DNA from: Deltaproteobacteria bacterium
Lineage (GTDB): Bacteria > Desulfobacterota > SM23-61
Reading direction: 5' to 3'
Length of the DNA stretch: 7,404 nt
NCBI GenBank assembly: GCA_016234425.1
Contig: JACRCA010000047.1
Span: forward strand, 1 to 7,404
This document shows, piece after piece, positions 1 through 5,369 of this stretch; the stretch's first letter is position 1; each line of letters begins with the position of its first letter. Below the pieces are notes generated by a model. It was not told the origin of the DNA. It did not search any database and was given only the letters and a program-made list of their open reading frames with translations. The position numbers and the translations under genes were made by a program.

Positions 1-687
1 CATCAAAGCCAGCTCCTTCTTTCCTACCATGCACTTCGTTTCTGCGGTTAATGGGCAATGGATGGTGAGGAAATCGATGGAGGGTAGCATATCTTCCAGA
101 CACTTCTCTTTTTTAACCCCAAAGGAATTCATGATTTCGGCAGAGACATAGGGGTCATATCCCTTCACTTTCATGTCAAAAGCCGTAATACATTTCCGGG
201 CGACTGTGGAGCCGATGCGTCCCGTGCCGATGATGCCCAGTGATTTCCCCTCCAGATCGATCCCGGTCAGGTTGAAGCGCTTGAGCAGGGCAGTAAATTG
301 CCCCACTTCTCCCTTCGGCATAGCCTGCATGGCGGCCTGAGCTTGAGGAATTCGTCTGGCCAAGCACAGCATAAAACCCACAGTCAGCTCGGCCACCGAT
401 TCTTTGTTCGCTCCCGGGGTATAAGTCACCAGGATGCCACGCTTTGTAGCTTCCTCCAGATCCACCGAATCTACTCCCACACCATGCCGGGCGATGACTT
501 TGAGGCGAGGAGCATGATTCATTTCCTCAGTCCGGACTTCAATCTTTCGGGCGATGATTCCATCCGCCTCTTTTAGGGCTTTTAGAAAAGCCTCCCGGGA
601 TGTATCCCTGGGTCGAACTACCTCGGCGGATTTTTCCAATAAAGCCACAGCAGCCGGATGAATCACTTCCCCCAAAAATACTTTCAT
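1..687 (-). CDS. D-isomer-specific 2-hydroxyacid dehydrogenase, phosphoglycerate-dehydrogenase-like (5' part only, open at left edge)
   Basis: The frame is open from an ATG at 687 to the window edge, giving 229 residues without a stop. The product should be a cytoplasmic NAD(P)-dependent oxidoreductase acting on a D-2-hydroxyacid or 2-ketoacid. Visible landmarks are the substrate-domain block VARHGVGVDSVD-like at about residues 65-76 (seen as IARHGVGVDSVD), the PGANKESVAE block at 91-100, the Rossmann dinucleotide loop GTGRIG at 154-159, and the HCPLT segment at 210-214. The sequence ends just before the expected active-site Arg, Glu and His, so catalysis cannot be verified here. AGGAGG lies 4 nt before the ATG, a rather short spacing that also occurs before the RidA-like gene. 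SerA (3-phosphoglycerate dehydrogenase) is one option, but glyoxylate/hydroxypyruvate reductases and other family members share these motifs, so no symbol is given. A full-length homologue is usually about 310-340 residues, or longer if a C-terminal ACT-type domain is present. Confidence 0.9.
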   Translation of the reverse strand, partial: MKVFLGEVIHPAAVALLEKSAEVVRPRDTSREAFLKALKEADGIIARKIEVRTEEMNHAPRLKVIARHGVGVDSVDLEEATKRGILVTYTPGANKESVAELTVGFMLCLARRIPQAQAAMQAMPKGEVGQFTALLKRFNLTGIDLEGKSLGIIGTGRIGSTVARKCITAFDMKVKGYDPYVSAEIMNSFGVKKEKCLEDMLPSIDFLTIHCPLTAETKCMVGKKELALM

Positions 688-711
688 CTTCCCTCCTTTT
701 TAAAACATCGT

Positions 712-740
712 ATTGTAAAAACTAGCCAAAGATATTTGAA
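712..740 (-). promoter_or_regulatory. Candidate sigma70-type promoter for the dehydrogenase gene
   Basis: Read on the minus strand, a -35-like TTCAAA (740-735, 4 of 6 matches to TTGACA) is followed by a 17-nt spacer and a -10-like TACAAT (717-712, 5 of 6 matches to TATAAT). Transcription would start near 705, leaving a leader of about 18 nt that contains the AGGAGG ribosome-binding site. This suggests the dehydrogenase can be transcribed separately from the RidA-like gene upstream. The call rests on consensus matching by eye only. Confidence 0.4.
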
Positions 741-760
741 ATTTCCCTCACGCAACGCCC

Positions 761-778
761 TCCCCCTGCGACGGGGGG
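761..778. other. Short GC-rich hairpin in the spacer between the RidA-like gene and the dehydrogenase
   Basis: A CCCCC run at 762-766 and a GGGGGG run at 773-778 can form a 5-6 bp all-GC stem over a 6-nt loop. It lies 78 nt past the RidA-like stop on the minus strand and about 20 nt upstream of the candidate -35 box of the next gene. There is no T-run next to it on either strand, so it is not a classical intrinsic terminator. The rest of the 168-nt spacer (688-855) shows no gene. Confidence 0.35.
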
Positions 779-855
779 TAGAGATTCGCTTATTTCATTT
801 TAGATATCCAGCGGGCCATGGCCATTATAGAACTGGGCAAATGATTTTCAAGTAG

Positions 856-1254
856 TTATATAATGGCCACGGCATTGATTTCGATAAGAGCATCGGGATG
901 GACGAACCCTTTAACTTCCACCAGAGTACTCGTTGGGTATGGTTCCTTGAAATACTTAAAGCGGATGTCGTGGATATCCCTTAAACCACTCATATCCTTC
1001 ACGAACACAGTGACCTGGACAACATCATCCATGATGCCCCCGAGTTTTTTCAACGCCCCTTCAATATTCTTGAGGACCTGATCGGTTTGAGCCCGGATGT
1101 CCCCCTTACCGATAAACTGTTCCTTCTCATCAAAAGCAATTTGCCCGGAAACCCAAATCATCCGCTTAACCTGAGATAAGTCAAGGGCCAGGCCATTGCA
1201 GAAGGCCACCTTCATTCCCATGGCACTGCCGAATGGAATGCTATCCTTCTTCAT
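856..1254 (-). CDS. RidA/YjgF/UK114-family protein without the canonical catalytic arginine
   Basis: The 132-residue product matches the length and pattern of the trimeric cytosolic RidA (YjgF/YER057c/UK114) family. Landmarks are VSGQIAFD at 35-42, the VTVFVKDM block at 81-88, and the C-terminal block with PDALIEINAVA at 120-130. Canonical RidA hydrolyses reactive enamine/imine intermediates released by PLP enzymes, and needs an arginine in the segment PARSCVEV (Arg105 in E. coli). Here the aligned segment is PTSTLVEV at 107-114, with Ser109 in the arginine position. The conserved glutamate of the IEI motif is kept (Glu125). It is therefore a Rid-superfamily member whose activity may differ from imine deamination. 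The ATG at 1254 has GGGAGG about 3 nt upstream, and Met12 and Met14 are alternative starts that would shorten a divergent N-terminus. The downstream neighbour is a 2-hydroxyacid dehydrogenase, consistent with an amino-acid or ketoacid context, but the 168-nt gap and separate promoter argue against tight coupling. Confidence 0.92.
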   Translation of the reverse strand: MKKDSIPFGSAMGMKVAFCNGLALDLSQVKRMIWVSGQIAFDEKEQFIGKGDIRAQTDQVLKNIEGALKKLGGIMDDVVQVTVFVKDMSGLRDIHDIRFKYFKEPYPTSTLVEVKGFVHPDALIEINAVAII

Positions 1255-1326
1255 GTTCCTCCCTTCCTGCCATTTTTAGTTTTTTTCAAAATCAAACCAC
1301 AGAGGTCGCAGAGAATCTATCCATTT

Positions 1327-1340
1327 TCTTTGATCAAAGA
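1327..1340. other. Perfect 14-bp palindrome TCTTTGATCAAAGA
   Basis: The sequence equals its own reverse complement over 14 bases. It sits 73 nt upstream of the start of the RidA-like gene on the transcribed side, inside the inverted-repeat element. It could be a dimeric regulator's operator or simply part of the folded repeat, and nothing in the window identifies a cognate regulator. Confidence 0.4.
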
Positions 1341-1353
1341 GATTTTTTTGGGA

Positions 1354-1374
1354 ACACAGAGTATATCTCTGTGT
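1354..1374. other. Perfect 8-bp hairpin within the 1295-1385 element
   Basis: ACACAGAG (1354-1361) is followed by the loop TATAT and then CTCTGTGT (1367-1374), its exact reverse complement. On the minus strand it lies 21 nt after the TPR stop codon and is followed by TCCC and an A-run, not a T-run. It may protect or end the TPR transcript weakly, but it does not match an intrinsic terminator. Confidence 0.5.
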
Positions 1375-1395
1375 GCTCTGTGGTTCCATAGATTT

Positions 1396-2577
1396 TCATT
1401 TCCGGTTAGGTGGAGAATATGGGACCTTCAGGTATTGTTTTGCAGCTATCTGGGCTGTACCTTCTCCACCGGCAACCTCCAGGGCTTTGCGATAATATTC
1501 TTCGGCCTTGTTTCTTTCCTGGCGAACATCGTGGATCATACCCAGACGAACAAGAGCCCAAGCTCGCACCCGAGCATGATAGGGGGATTTGTCCTGAAGG
1601 ACGCGCTGGAAATATTCCGAGGCCTGGGCGTATTGTCCTTGGTCAAAATGGATCCTACCCATGAGCTGAAAGTAGCGAGGCCAGAGTTCGGGGCGATACG
1701 GAGGTGCGCCTGATTGGATCCTACTCTCAATCTCTCGGGCCACGGAGAGAGCTTCTTCTGCGCGGCCCAGTTCAGAATATACATTGGCCAGACCGAATAA
1801 TATGTTGTAATTTCGGGGAAATCTTTCCCGCAAATCCTGAGCTATGGGCAGCGCCCGGCTGGGTTCGTTTTCGAAGTTGACGTAGGCGGAAAGCAATTCG
1901 GCCTTGGCCAGATCTTTCAATAAATATCCCTTCTTTGCTGCCAGCTCCAACTCCTGAAGGCCTTTGCCTCGGTCTCCTGAGGCAATGAGTAAAGAGGAGA
2001 GGAAACGAGTAAAAGCCGGGAGGTGGTCGATGTGGTAGCGGAGCAGGCCCATGGCAAAGTAGACATCGTAGTTTTCCGGCTCTAACTCTCTGGTTGTCTG
2101 CAGATAATTCCACATATTCTGGGTCTCTTGGGTTAGGGCGAAATAGCGCTTGCGGGTAATGAGCCAGCGGATCTTGGCCAGCTTAGCCAGGGCCATGGCG
2201 AAGAAGGCATCGCCATCCCTGGGGTCCTTCTCGATCCGTTTTTCTCCTTGCGCTGAAGTTTTATCGACATAATGCAGCATAGATTCCTGGTTTCTTTCTC
2301 GCTCCTTCTCATCAAAGCTCATTTCATAGAAAAAAAGATGGGCCAATGCCAGGTAGGCATAACCCATGGGGCTTTCTCTGAAAATTTCAGGAATCTTCTT
2401 TAACTCCGCAATCCCTCCCTTTTCATCCATGTCGAAAACTTTATCGATGCCCTGCTTGAGATAGTTTTGCATTTCAGCTTTCGGAAGTTCCGCGGCCCAC
2501 AGTCCTTTTTCTTCGAAAGGATAGAAACCTAAGGTCAGGATTAAAAGGAGGAATTCAATGAAAAAAACTCGTCCCAT
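1396..2577 (-). CDS. Exported tetratricopeptide-repeat (TPR) protein
   Basis: The 393-residue product begins with a short basic start and a hydrophobic core at about residues 4-18. A plausible signal-peptidase site lies near WAA (27-29), so the mature protein probably acts in the periplasm or outside the membrane. No lipobox cysteine is visible. Three C-terminal TPR units are clear, at about 257-288, 299-332 and 336-369, with typical Gly/Ala and Tyr/Phe spacing (for example LANVYSELGRAEEAL and IHFDQGQYAQASEYFQRVL). The 70-240 region is alpha-helical and repeat-like but more diverged. Residues 177-210, containing LLRYHIDHLPAF and SGDRGKGLQEL, recall the IML2/TTC39 type of TPR protein. The MFS stop codon is only 7 nt upstream, so the ATG at 2577 is probably coupled to it, with GGGGGTGAGAAG as the ribosome-binding region overlapping that stop. 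TPR domains mediate protein-protein contacts, and no partner or enzymatic function can be assigned. Confidence 0.88.
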   Translation of the reverse strand: MGRVFFIEFLLLILTLGFYPFEEKGLWAAELPKAEMQNYLKQGIDKVFDMDEKGGIAELKKIPEIFRESPMGYAYLALAHLFFYEMSFDEKERERNQESMLHYVDKTSAQGEKRIEKDPRDGDAFFAMALAKLAKIRWLITRKRYFALTQETQNMWNYLQTTRELEPENYDVYFAMGLLRYHIDHLPAFTRFLSSLLIASGDRGKGLQELELAAKKGYLLKDLAKAELLSAYVNFENEPSRALPIAQDLRERFPRNYNILFGLANVYSELGRAEEALSVAREIESRIQSGAPPYRPELWPRYFQLMGRIHFDQGQYAQASEYFQRVLQDKSPYHARVRAWALVRLGMIHDVRQERNKAEEYYRKALEVAGGEGTAQIAAKQYLKVPYSPPNRK

Positions 2578-2584
2578 TTTCTTC

Positions 2585-3832
2585 TCACCCCCTTTTCCTC
2601 TTTCTGATCAGAAGGAGCGAGAGGATAAGGGAGGTGGAGAGGGAGGATAGGCATAGGGTAAAAGCATTTTGGTAAGCCTCAAAAGGAAAAGCACCTCCGA
2701 TTTTTCCTACCCGATCCATGAGATAACCGGTGAGTGGCTGGAAGGTGGCCACCCCCAGGAAGGGAGCAGGGTTGAGCAAACCCATGGCTGTACCCATCCT
2801 CTCCGGCGGAGATTCTTCGCGCACGATCGACCATACCAACGAGAGGGTTCCGGCTAAAGTCATACCCATGACGAAGAAGATCAATCTCAGAGAAATCGAT
2901 CCGAGTGATGGCCCCAGAAAAACCAGGCAGGACCAGTTGAGCACCTGAGCCCCGATAATAGCGGAGAGAAATTGCCGTTTATTTCGGGCAAAGGTTTTGT
3001 CCGTAAGGTACCCTAAAATTGGCCCGCCCAGGATTACTCCGAAGGCGATGATCATGATCAGATTGCTGGCCTGAAGCTTGTCATAACCAAAAACATCCAT
3101 CAAAAAAGGATATCCCCATAGCCCCTGAAAGGTACTGAAGGGACCCCCGTAAGAAAAGAAAAGGGCCGACATAATCCAGAAAAAGGGAGTTTTCAGGATG
3201 TCCGCAAAACCTTGATTTAGGGGCGAATGGTTTTTGCCTGTATCTTCCACCGCCGGGAGGTAACCAGGAGGAAAATCCTGAATGTAGACCCAGGAGAGGA
3301 TGGCTAAAAGGGAAGTAAGGCCGGCGATGTAAAAGAAGGAGGGCCGCCAGCCAACTTGCTGGATGAACCAGGCAAAGGGCGTGGAGGCCACGATAGCCCC
3401 CATATTTCCAAAAGCCAGGAGGATGGCATTCATCTGGGCAAAAGCCCTGGGTCCGAACCAGGGAAGGAGCACTTTCAGGGCCGGGACAAAAACTCCCGCA
3501 GCTCCAAAACCTATCAGAGCCCGGGCGAAGGCCGCCCAAAGAAGGGTGGGAGCCAACCCGAACAGAAATGCTCCTAAGAATCCGATGAAGGTGGAAAAAG
3601 TTATCACCTTTCTGGCACCAAAACGATCCGCAAGTATGCCTACCATGGGCTGGCTCAAGGCATAGGGATAAAAATAAGCAGAGGACATGCCTCCCAGACT
3701 GGCCGCTGACGCGGAAAAAGCTTCCATCAAATAGGGAGCTAATACGGCGGTGGAGACGCGATGAAAATAGACGGAAAAATAGACCGCATTCAGAATAATC
3801 AGGATGAGCCAGCGTTGGGGCAGCAGAGTCAA
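2585..3832 (-). CDS. Major facilitator superfamily (MFS) transporter, sugar-phosphate-permease-like
   Basis: The 415-residue product is an inner-membrane permease with about 12 predicted membrane segments: six between residues 8 and 185, a hydrophilic central loop at about 186-210, and six between 212 and 409, followed by the basic tail RKRKRG. MFS motif A is intact after TM2 as GILADRFGARK (65-75). A motif-B-like RALIGFG occurs at 104-110 in TM4. Weaker repeats of motif A appear as GYLTDK (274-279) and GYLMDR (369-374). The N-terminal pattern, with a YFHR segment and a conserved YFYPYALSQP stretch, is most like the UhpC/GlpT-type and organic-anion MFS groups, but the substrate cannot be named. 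The start is TTG at 3832: a TAG lies four codons upstream in frame, and the next Met (residue 36) would remove TM1. The ribosome-binding site is weak (AGG about 8 nt upstream). The gene follows gatB by 91 nt and runs almost directly into the TPR gene, suggesting a transporter plus exported partner pair. Confidence 0.93.
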   Translation of the reverse strand: MTLLPQRWLILIILNAVYFSVYFHRVSTAVLAPYLMEAFSASAASLGGMSSAYFYPYALSQPMVGILADRFGARKVITFSTFIGFLGAFLFGLAPTLLWAAFARALIGFGAAGVFVPALKVLLPWFGPRAFAQMNAILLAFGNMGAIVASTPFAWFIQQVGWRPSFFYIAGLTSLLAILSWVYIQDFPPGYLPAVEDTGKNHSPLNQGFADILKTPFFWIMSALFFSYGGPFSTFQGLWGYPFLMDVFGYDKLQASNLIMIIAFGVILGGPILGYLTDKTFARNKRQFLSAIIGAQVLNWSCLVFLGPSLGSISLRLIFFVMGMTLAGTLSLVWSIVREESPPERMGTAMGLLNPAPFLGVATFQPLTGYLMDRVGKIGGAFPFEAYQNAFTLCLSSLSTSLILSLLLIRKRKRG

Positions 3833-3855
3833 GATGAGTGCCTAAAGTGAAATAA

Positions 3856-3919
3856 AGTGTGAGTGTCAGTGTCGGTATCGCTCATAAAAGAACTCACACT
3901 AACCACTGACACTGACACT
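3856..3919. repeat. Inverted array of AGTGTC/AGTGTG hexamers after gatB
   Basis: The plus strand at 3856-3879 reads as four hexamers: AGTGTG, AGTGTC, AGTGTC, GGTATC. The minus strand from 3919 downward starts AGTGTC, AGTGTC, AGTGG and later has AGTGTGAGT (3900-3892). This gives a perfect 12-bp inverted pair (3862-3873 with 3908-3919) and a second perfect 9-bp pair (3856-3864 with 3892-3900). The pairs interleave and overlap, so both cannot form fully in one nested stem. The array begins 4 nt beyond the gatB stop. A run of seven T lies at 3919-3925 on the plus strand, but no plus-strand gene runs into it. On the gatB transcript the hairpin is followed by CACACTTTATTTC, which is not a U-tract. 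It may act as a 3' stabiliser or partial terminator for gatCAB. Confidence 0.7.
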
Positions 3920-3923
3920 TTTT

Positions 3924-5357
3924 TTAAAGCTTTTTCTTCAGAAGGTCGTTGACCAGCTGAGGGTTTGCTTTGCCCTGGGTCGCTTTCATCACCTGCCCAA
4001 CAAAAAAACCAAAGAGCTTCTCTTTTCCCTTACGGTAGGCCTGGACCTCCTGGGGGTGAGCGGACAGGACTTGCTCGATGATATTTTCGATTTCGGCGGA
4101 GTCCTTAACCTGGACCCAGCCTTTTTCTTGCACGATTTCCTCTGCTCGTTTGCCGCTCTGGTACATCTCTTCAAAGACGCTCTTGGCGATCTTGCCGCTG
4201 ATGATCCCATCGTCGATCATCTTGAGCATCTCGCCCAGGGAGCGCGCGGAGACCGGGCAGTCTTCTATTTCCCTTTCATCCCGTTTAAGTTCCCTGAGGA
4301 GTTCGGACATGATCCAGTTACTGACCACCTTGGGTTTGTTATAGTAGCGCAGGCTATCCTCGTAATAGTTCGCCAGCGCCTTGGAAGTCGTCAGAACTTC
4401 AGCATCATATTCTGGGATCCCGTACTGGCGGATGAAGCGCTCCTTTTTGACATCCGGGAGCTCCGGGAGGCTGGCACGAATCTCTTCGACCCATTTAGGG
4501 TCCACGACCATGGGAACCAGATCTGGATCGGGGAAATACCGATAATCGTGCGCCTCTTCTTTGCCGCGCATGGAAGAGGTAATGCCTTTGGCCGCATCCC
4601 ACAGGCGCGTCTCCTGGATGATCTCCTCTCCCTGGTCCAGCAAGCCAGTCTGCCGGCGAATCTCGAAGTCCAACGCTCGCTGAACGTTGCGGAAGGAGTT
4701 CATGTTTTTCAGCTCGGTCTTAACACCGAAGCCCTGGTGTCCTTTGGGGCGCAGCGAGATGTTGGCATCGCAGCGAAAACTACCTTCTTCCATGTTCCCA
4801 TCGCAGATATCCAGGAACATTAGGATGGCCCGCAATTTTCTCAGGTAGGCGCTGGCCTCCTCAGGAGAGCCAATTTCCGGAGCGCTGACGATCTCGATCA
4901 GGGGAACTCCTGTGCGGTTGAAATCCACGTAACTATGGGAGCCACGCTCGGAGGAAAGATCATGCAATAGCTTGCCGGCGTCTTCTTCCATGTGAATGCG
5001 AAGGATGCCGATGCGCTTTTTGTGTCCATTCAGGTGGATTTCTACATAGCCGTCCGTGGCCAAGGGAAGCTCATATTGGGAGATCTGATATCCCTTGGGA
5101 AGGTCGGGATAGAAATAGTTTTTCCTGGCGAACTGACTGTAAGGGGCAATCCGACAGTGCGTGGCCAGAGCAGCCCGTAAGGTAAATTCCAGGACTTTCT
5201 TGTTTAGGACAGGAAGACTCCCAGGGGAGCCCGTGCACACGGGGCAGGTGAGGGTATTGGGCTCTCCCCCGAAAAGAGTAGAGCAGTTGCAGAAGATCTT
5301 GCTTTTGGTCAGAAGCTGGGCATGAACCTCTAAGCCGATAACCGGTTCATATTCCAT
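3924..5357 (-). CDS. gatB: Aspartyl/glutamyl-tRNA(Asn/Gln) amidotransferase subunit B
   Basis: GatB binds the misacylated tRNA and phosphorylates the Glu or Asp attached to it, so that ammonia delivered from GatA can form the amide. The 477-residue length is normal for the family. The N-terminus has the family signature IGLEVHAQL (7-15). It is followed by four cysteines, C23 and C25 (FCNC) and C38 and C41 (CPVC), matching the zinc site. Other conserved blocks are YFYPDLPKGYQISQ (81-94), the EEDAGK loop (124-129), VDFNRTGVPLIEIVS (144-158), RCDANISLR (195-203) and DYRYFPDPDL (271-280). The C-terminal part from about 328, with VSNWIMSELL and a GKANPQLVNDLL end, is the YqeY-like tRNA-binding tail, and it is complete. 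AAGGTG lies about 4-5 nt before the ATG. The start is 12 nt after the gatA stop, so the two are co-transcribed. No frameshift or missing motif is seen. Confidence 0.98.
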   Translation of the reverse strand: MEYEPVIGLEVHAQLLTKSKIFCNCSTLFGGEPNTLTCPVCTGSPGSLPVLNKKVLEFTLRAALATHCRIAPYSQFARKNYFYPDLPKGYQISQYELPLATDGYVEIHLNGHKKRIGILRIHMEEDAGKLLHDLSSERGSHSYVDFNRTGVPLIEIVSAPEIGSPEEASAYLRKLRAILMFLDICDGNMEEGSFRCDANISLRPKGHQGFGVKTELKNMNSFRNVQRALDFEIRRQTGLLDQGEEIIQETRLWDAAKGITSSMRGKEEAHDYRYFPDPDLVPMVVDPKWVEEIRASLPELPDVKKERFIRQYGIPEYDAEVLTTSKALANYYEDSLRYYNKPKVVSNWIMSELLRELKRDEREIEDCPVSARSLGEMLKMIDDGIISGKIAKSVFEEMYQSGKRAEEIVQEKGWVQVKDSAEIENIIEQVLSAHPQEVQAYRKGKEKLFGFFVGQVMKATQGKANPQLVNDLLKKKL

Positions 5358-5369
5358 TTTACACCTTGT

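Larger units (their letters stand above)
1295..1385. repeat. 91-bp element bounded by imperfect 20-bp inverted repeats (AACCACAGAG type)
   Basis: The plus strand at 1295-1314 and the minus strand at 1385-1366 both begin AACCACAGAG and both end CAGAGA, agreeing at 17 of 20 positions. The element fills most of the 141-nt spacer between the TPR gene and the RidA-like gene. Inside are a perfect 8-bp hairpin (1354-1374) and a perfect 14-bp palindrome (1327-1340). No coding potential or T-run is present, so it is best read as a non-coding, palindromic intergenic repeat. Recurrence in the genome cannot be judged from one copy. Confidence 0.7.

Noticed and set aside
1330..1713. 127-codon plus-strand frame starting in the spacer after the TPR gene
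   Set aside because: Most of it is antisense to the TPR repeats, and its start lies inside the palindromic element without a ribosome-binding site.
3081..3539. 152-codon minus-strand frame inside the MFS gene
   Set aside because: It overlaps the MFS reading frame on the same strand in another phase, its product is low-complexity and Pro/Ser/Gly-rich, and no ribosome-binding site or family is visible.
3908..3925. Intrinsic terminator on the plus strand (stem arm followed by seven T)
   Set aside because: The hairpin-plus-T-run geometry is acceptable, but no gene on the plus strand reads into it. On the minus strand, where gatB is transcribed, the T-run is on the wrong side.
4056..4823. 255-codon open frame on the plus strand opposite gatB
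   Set aside because: It lies wholly antisense to a well-supported gatB, its translation shows no recognisable domain, and such long antisense frames arise readily from the codon bias of the real gene.
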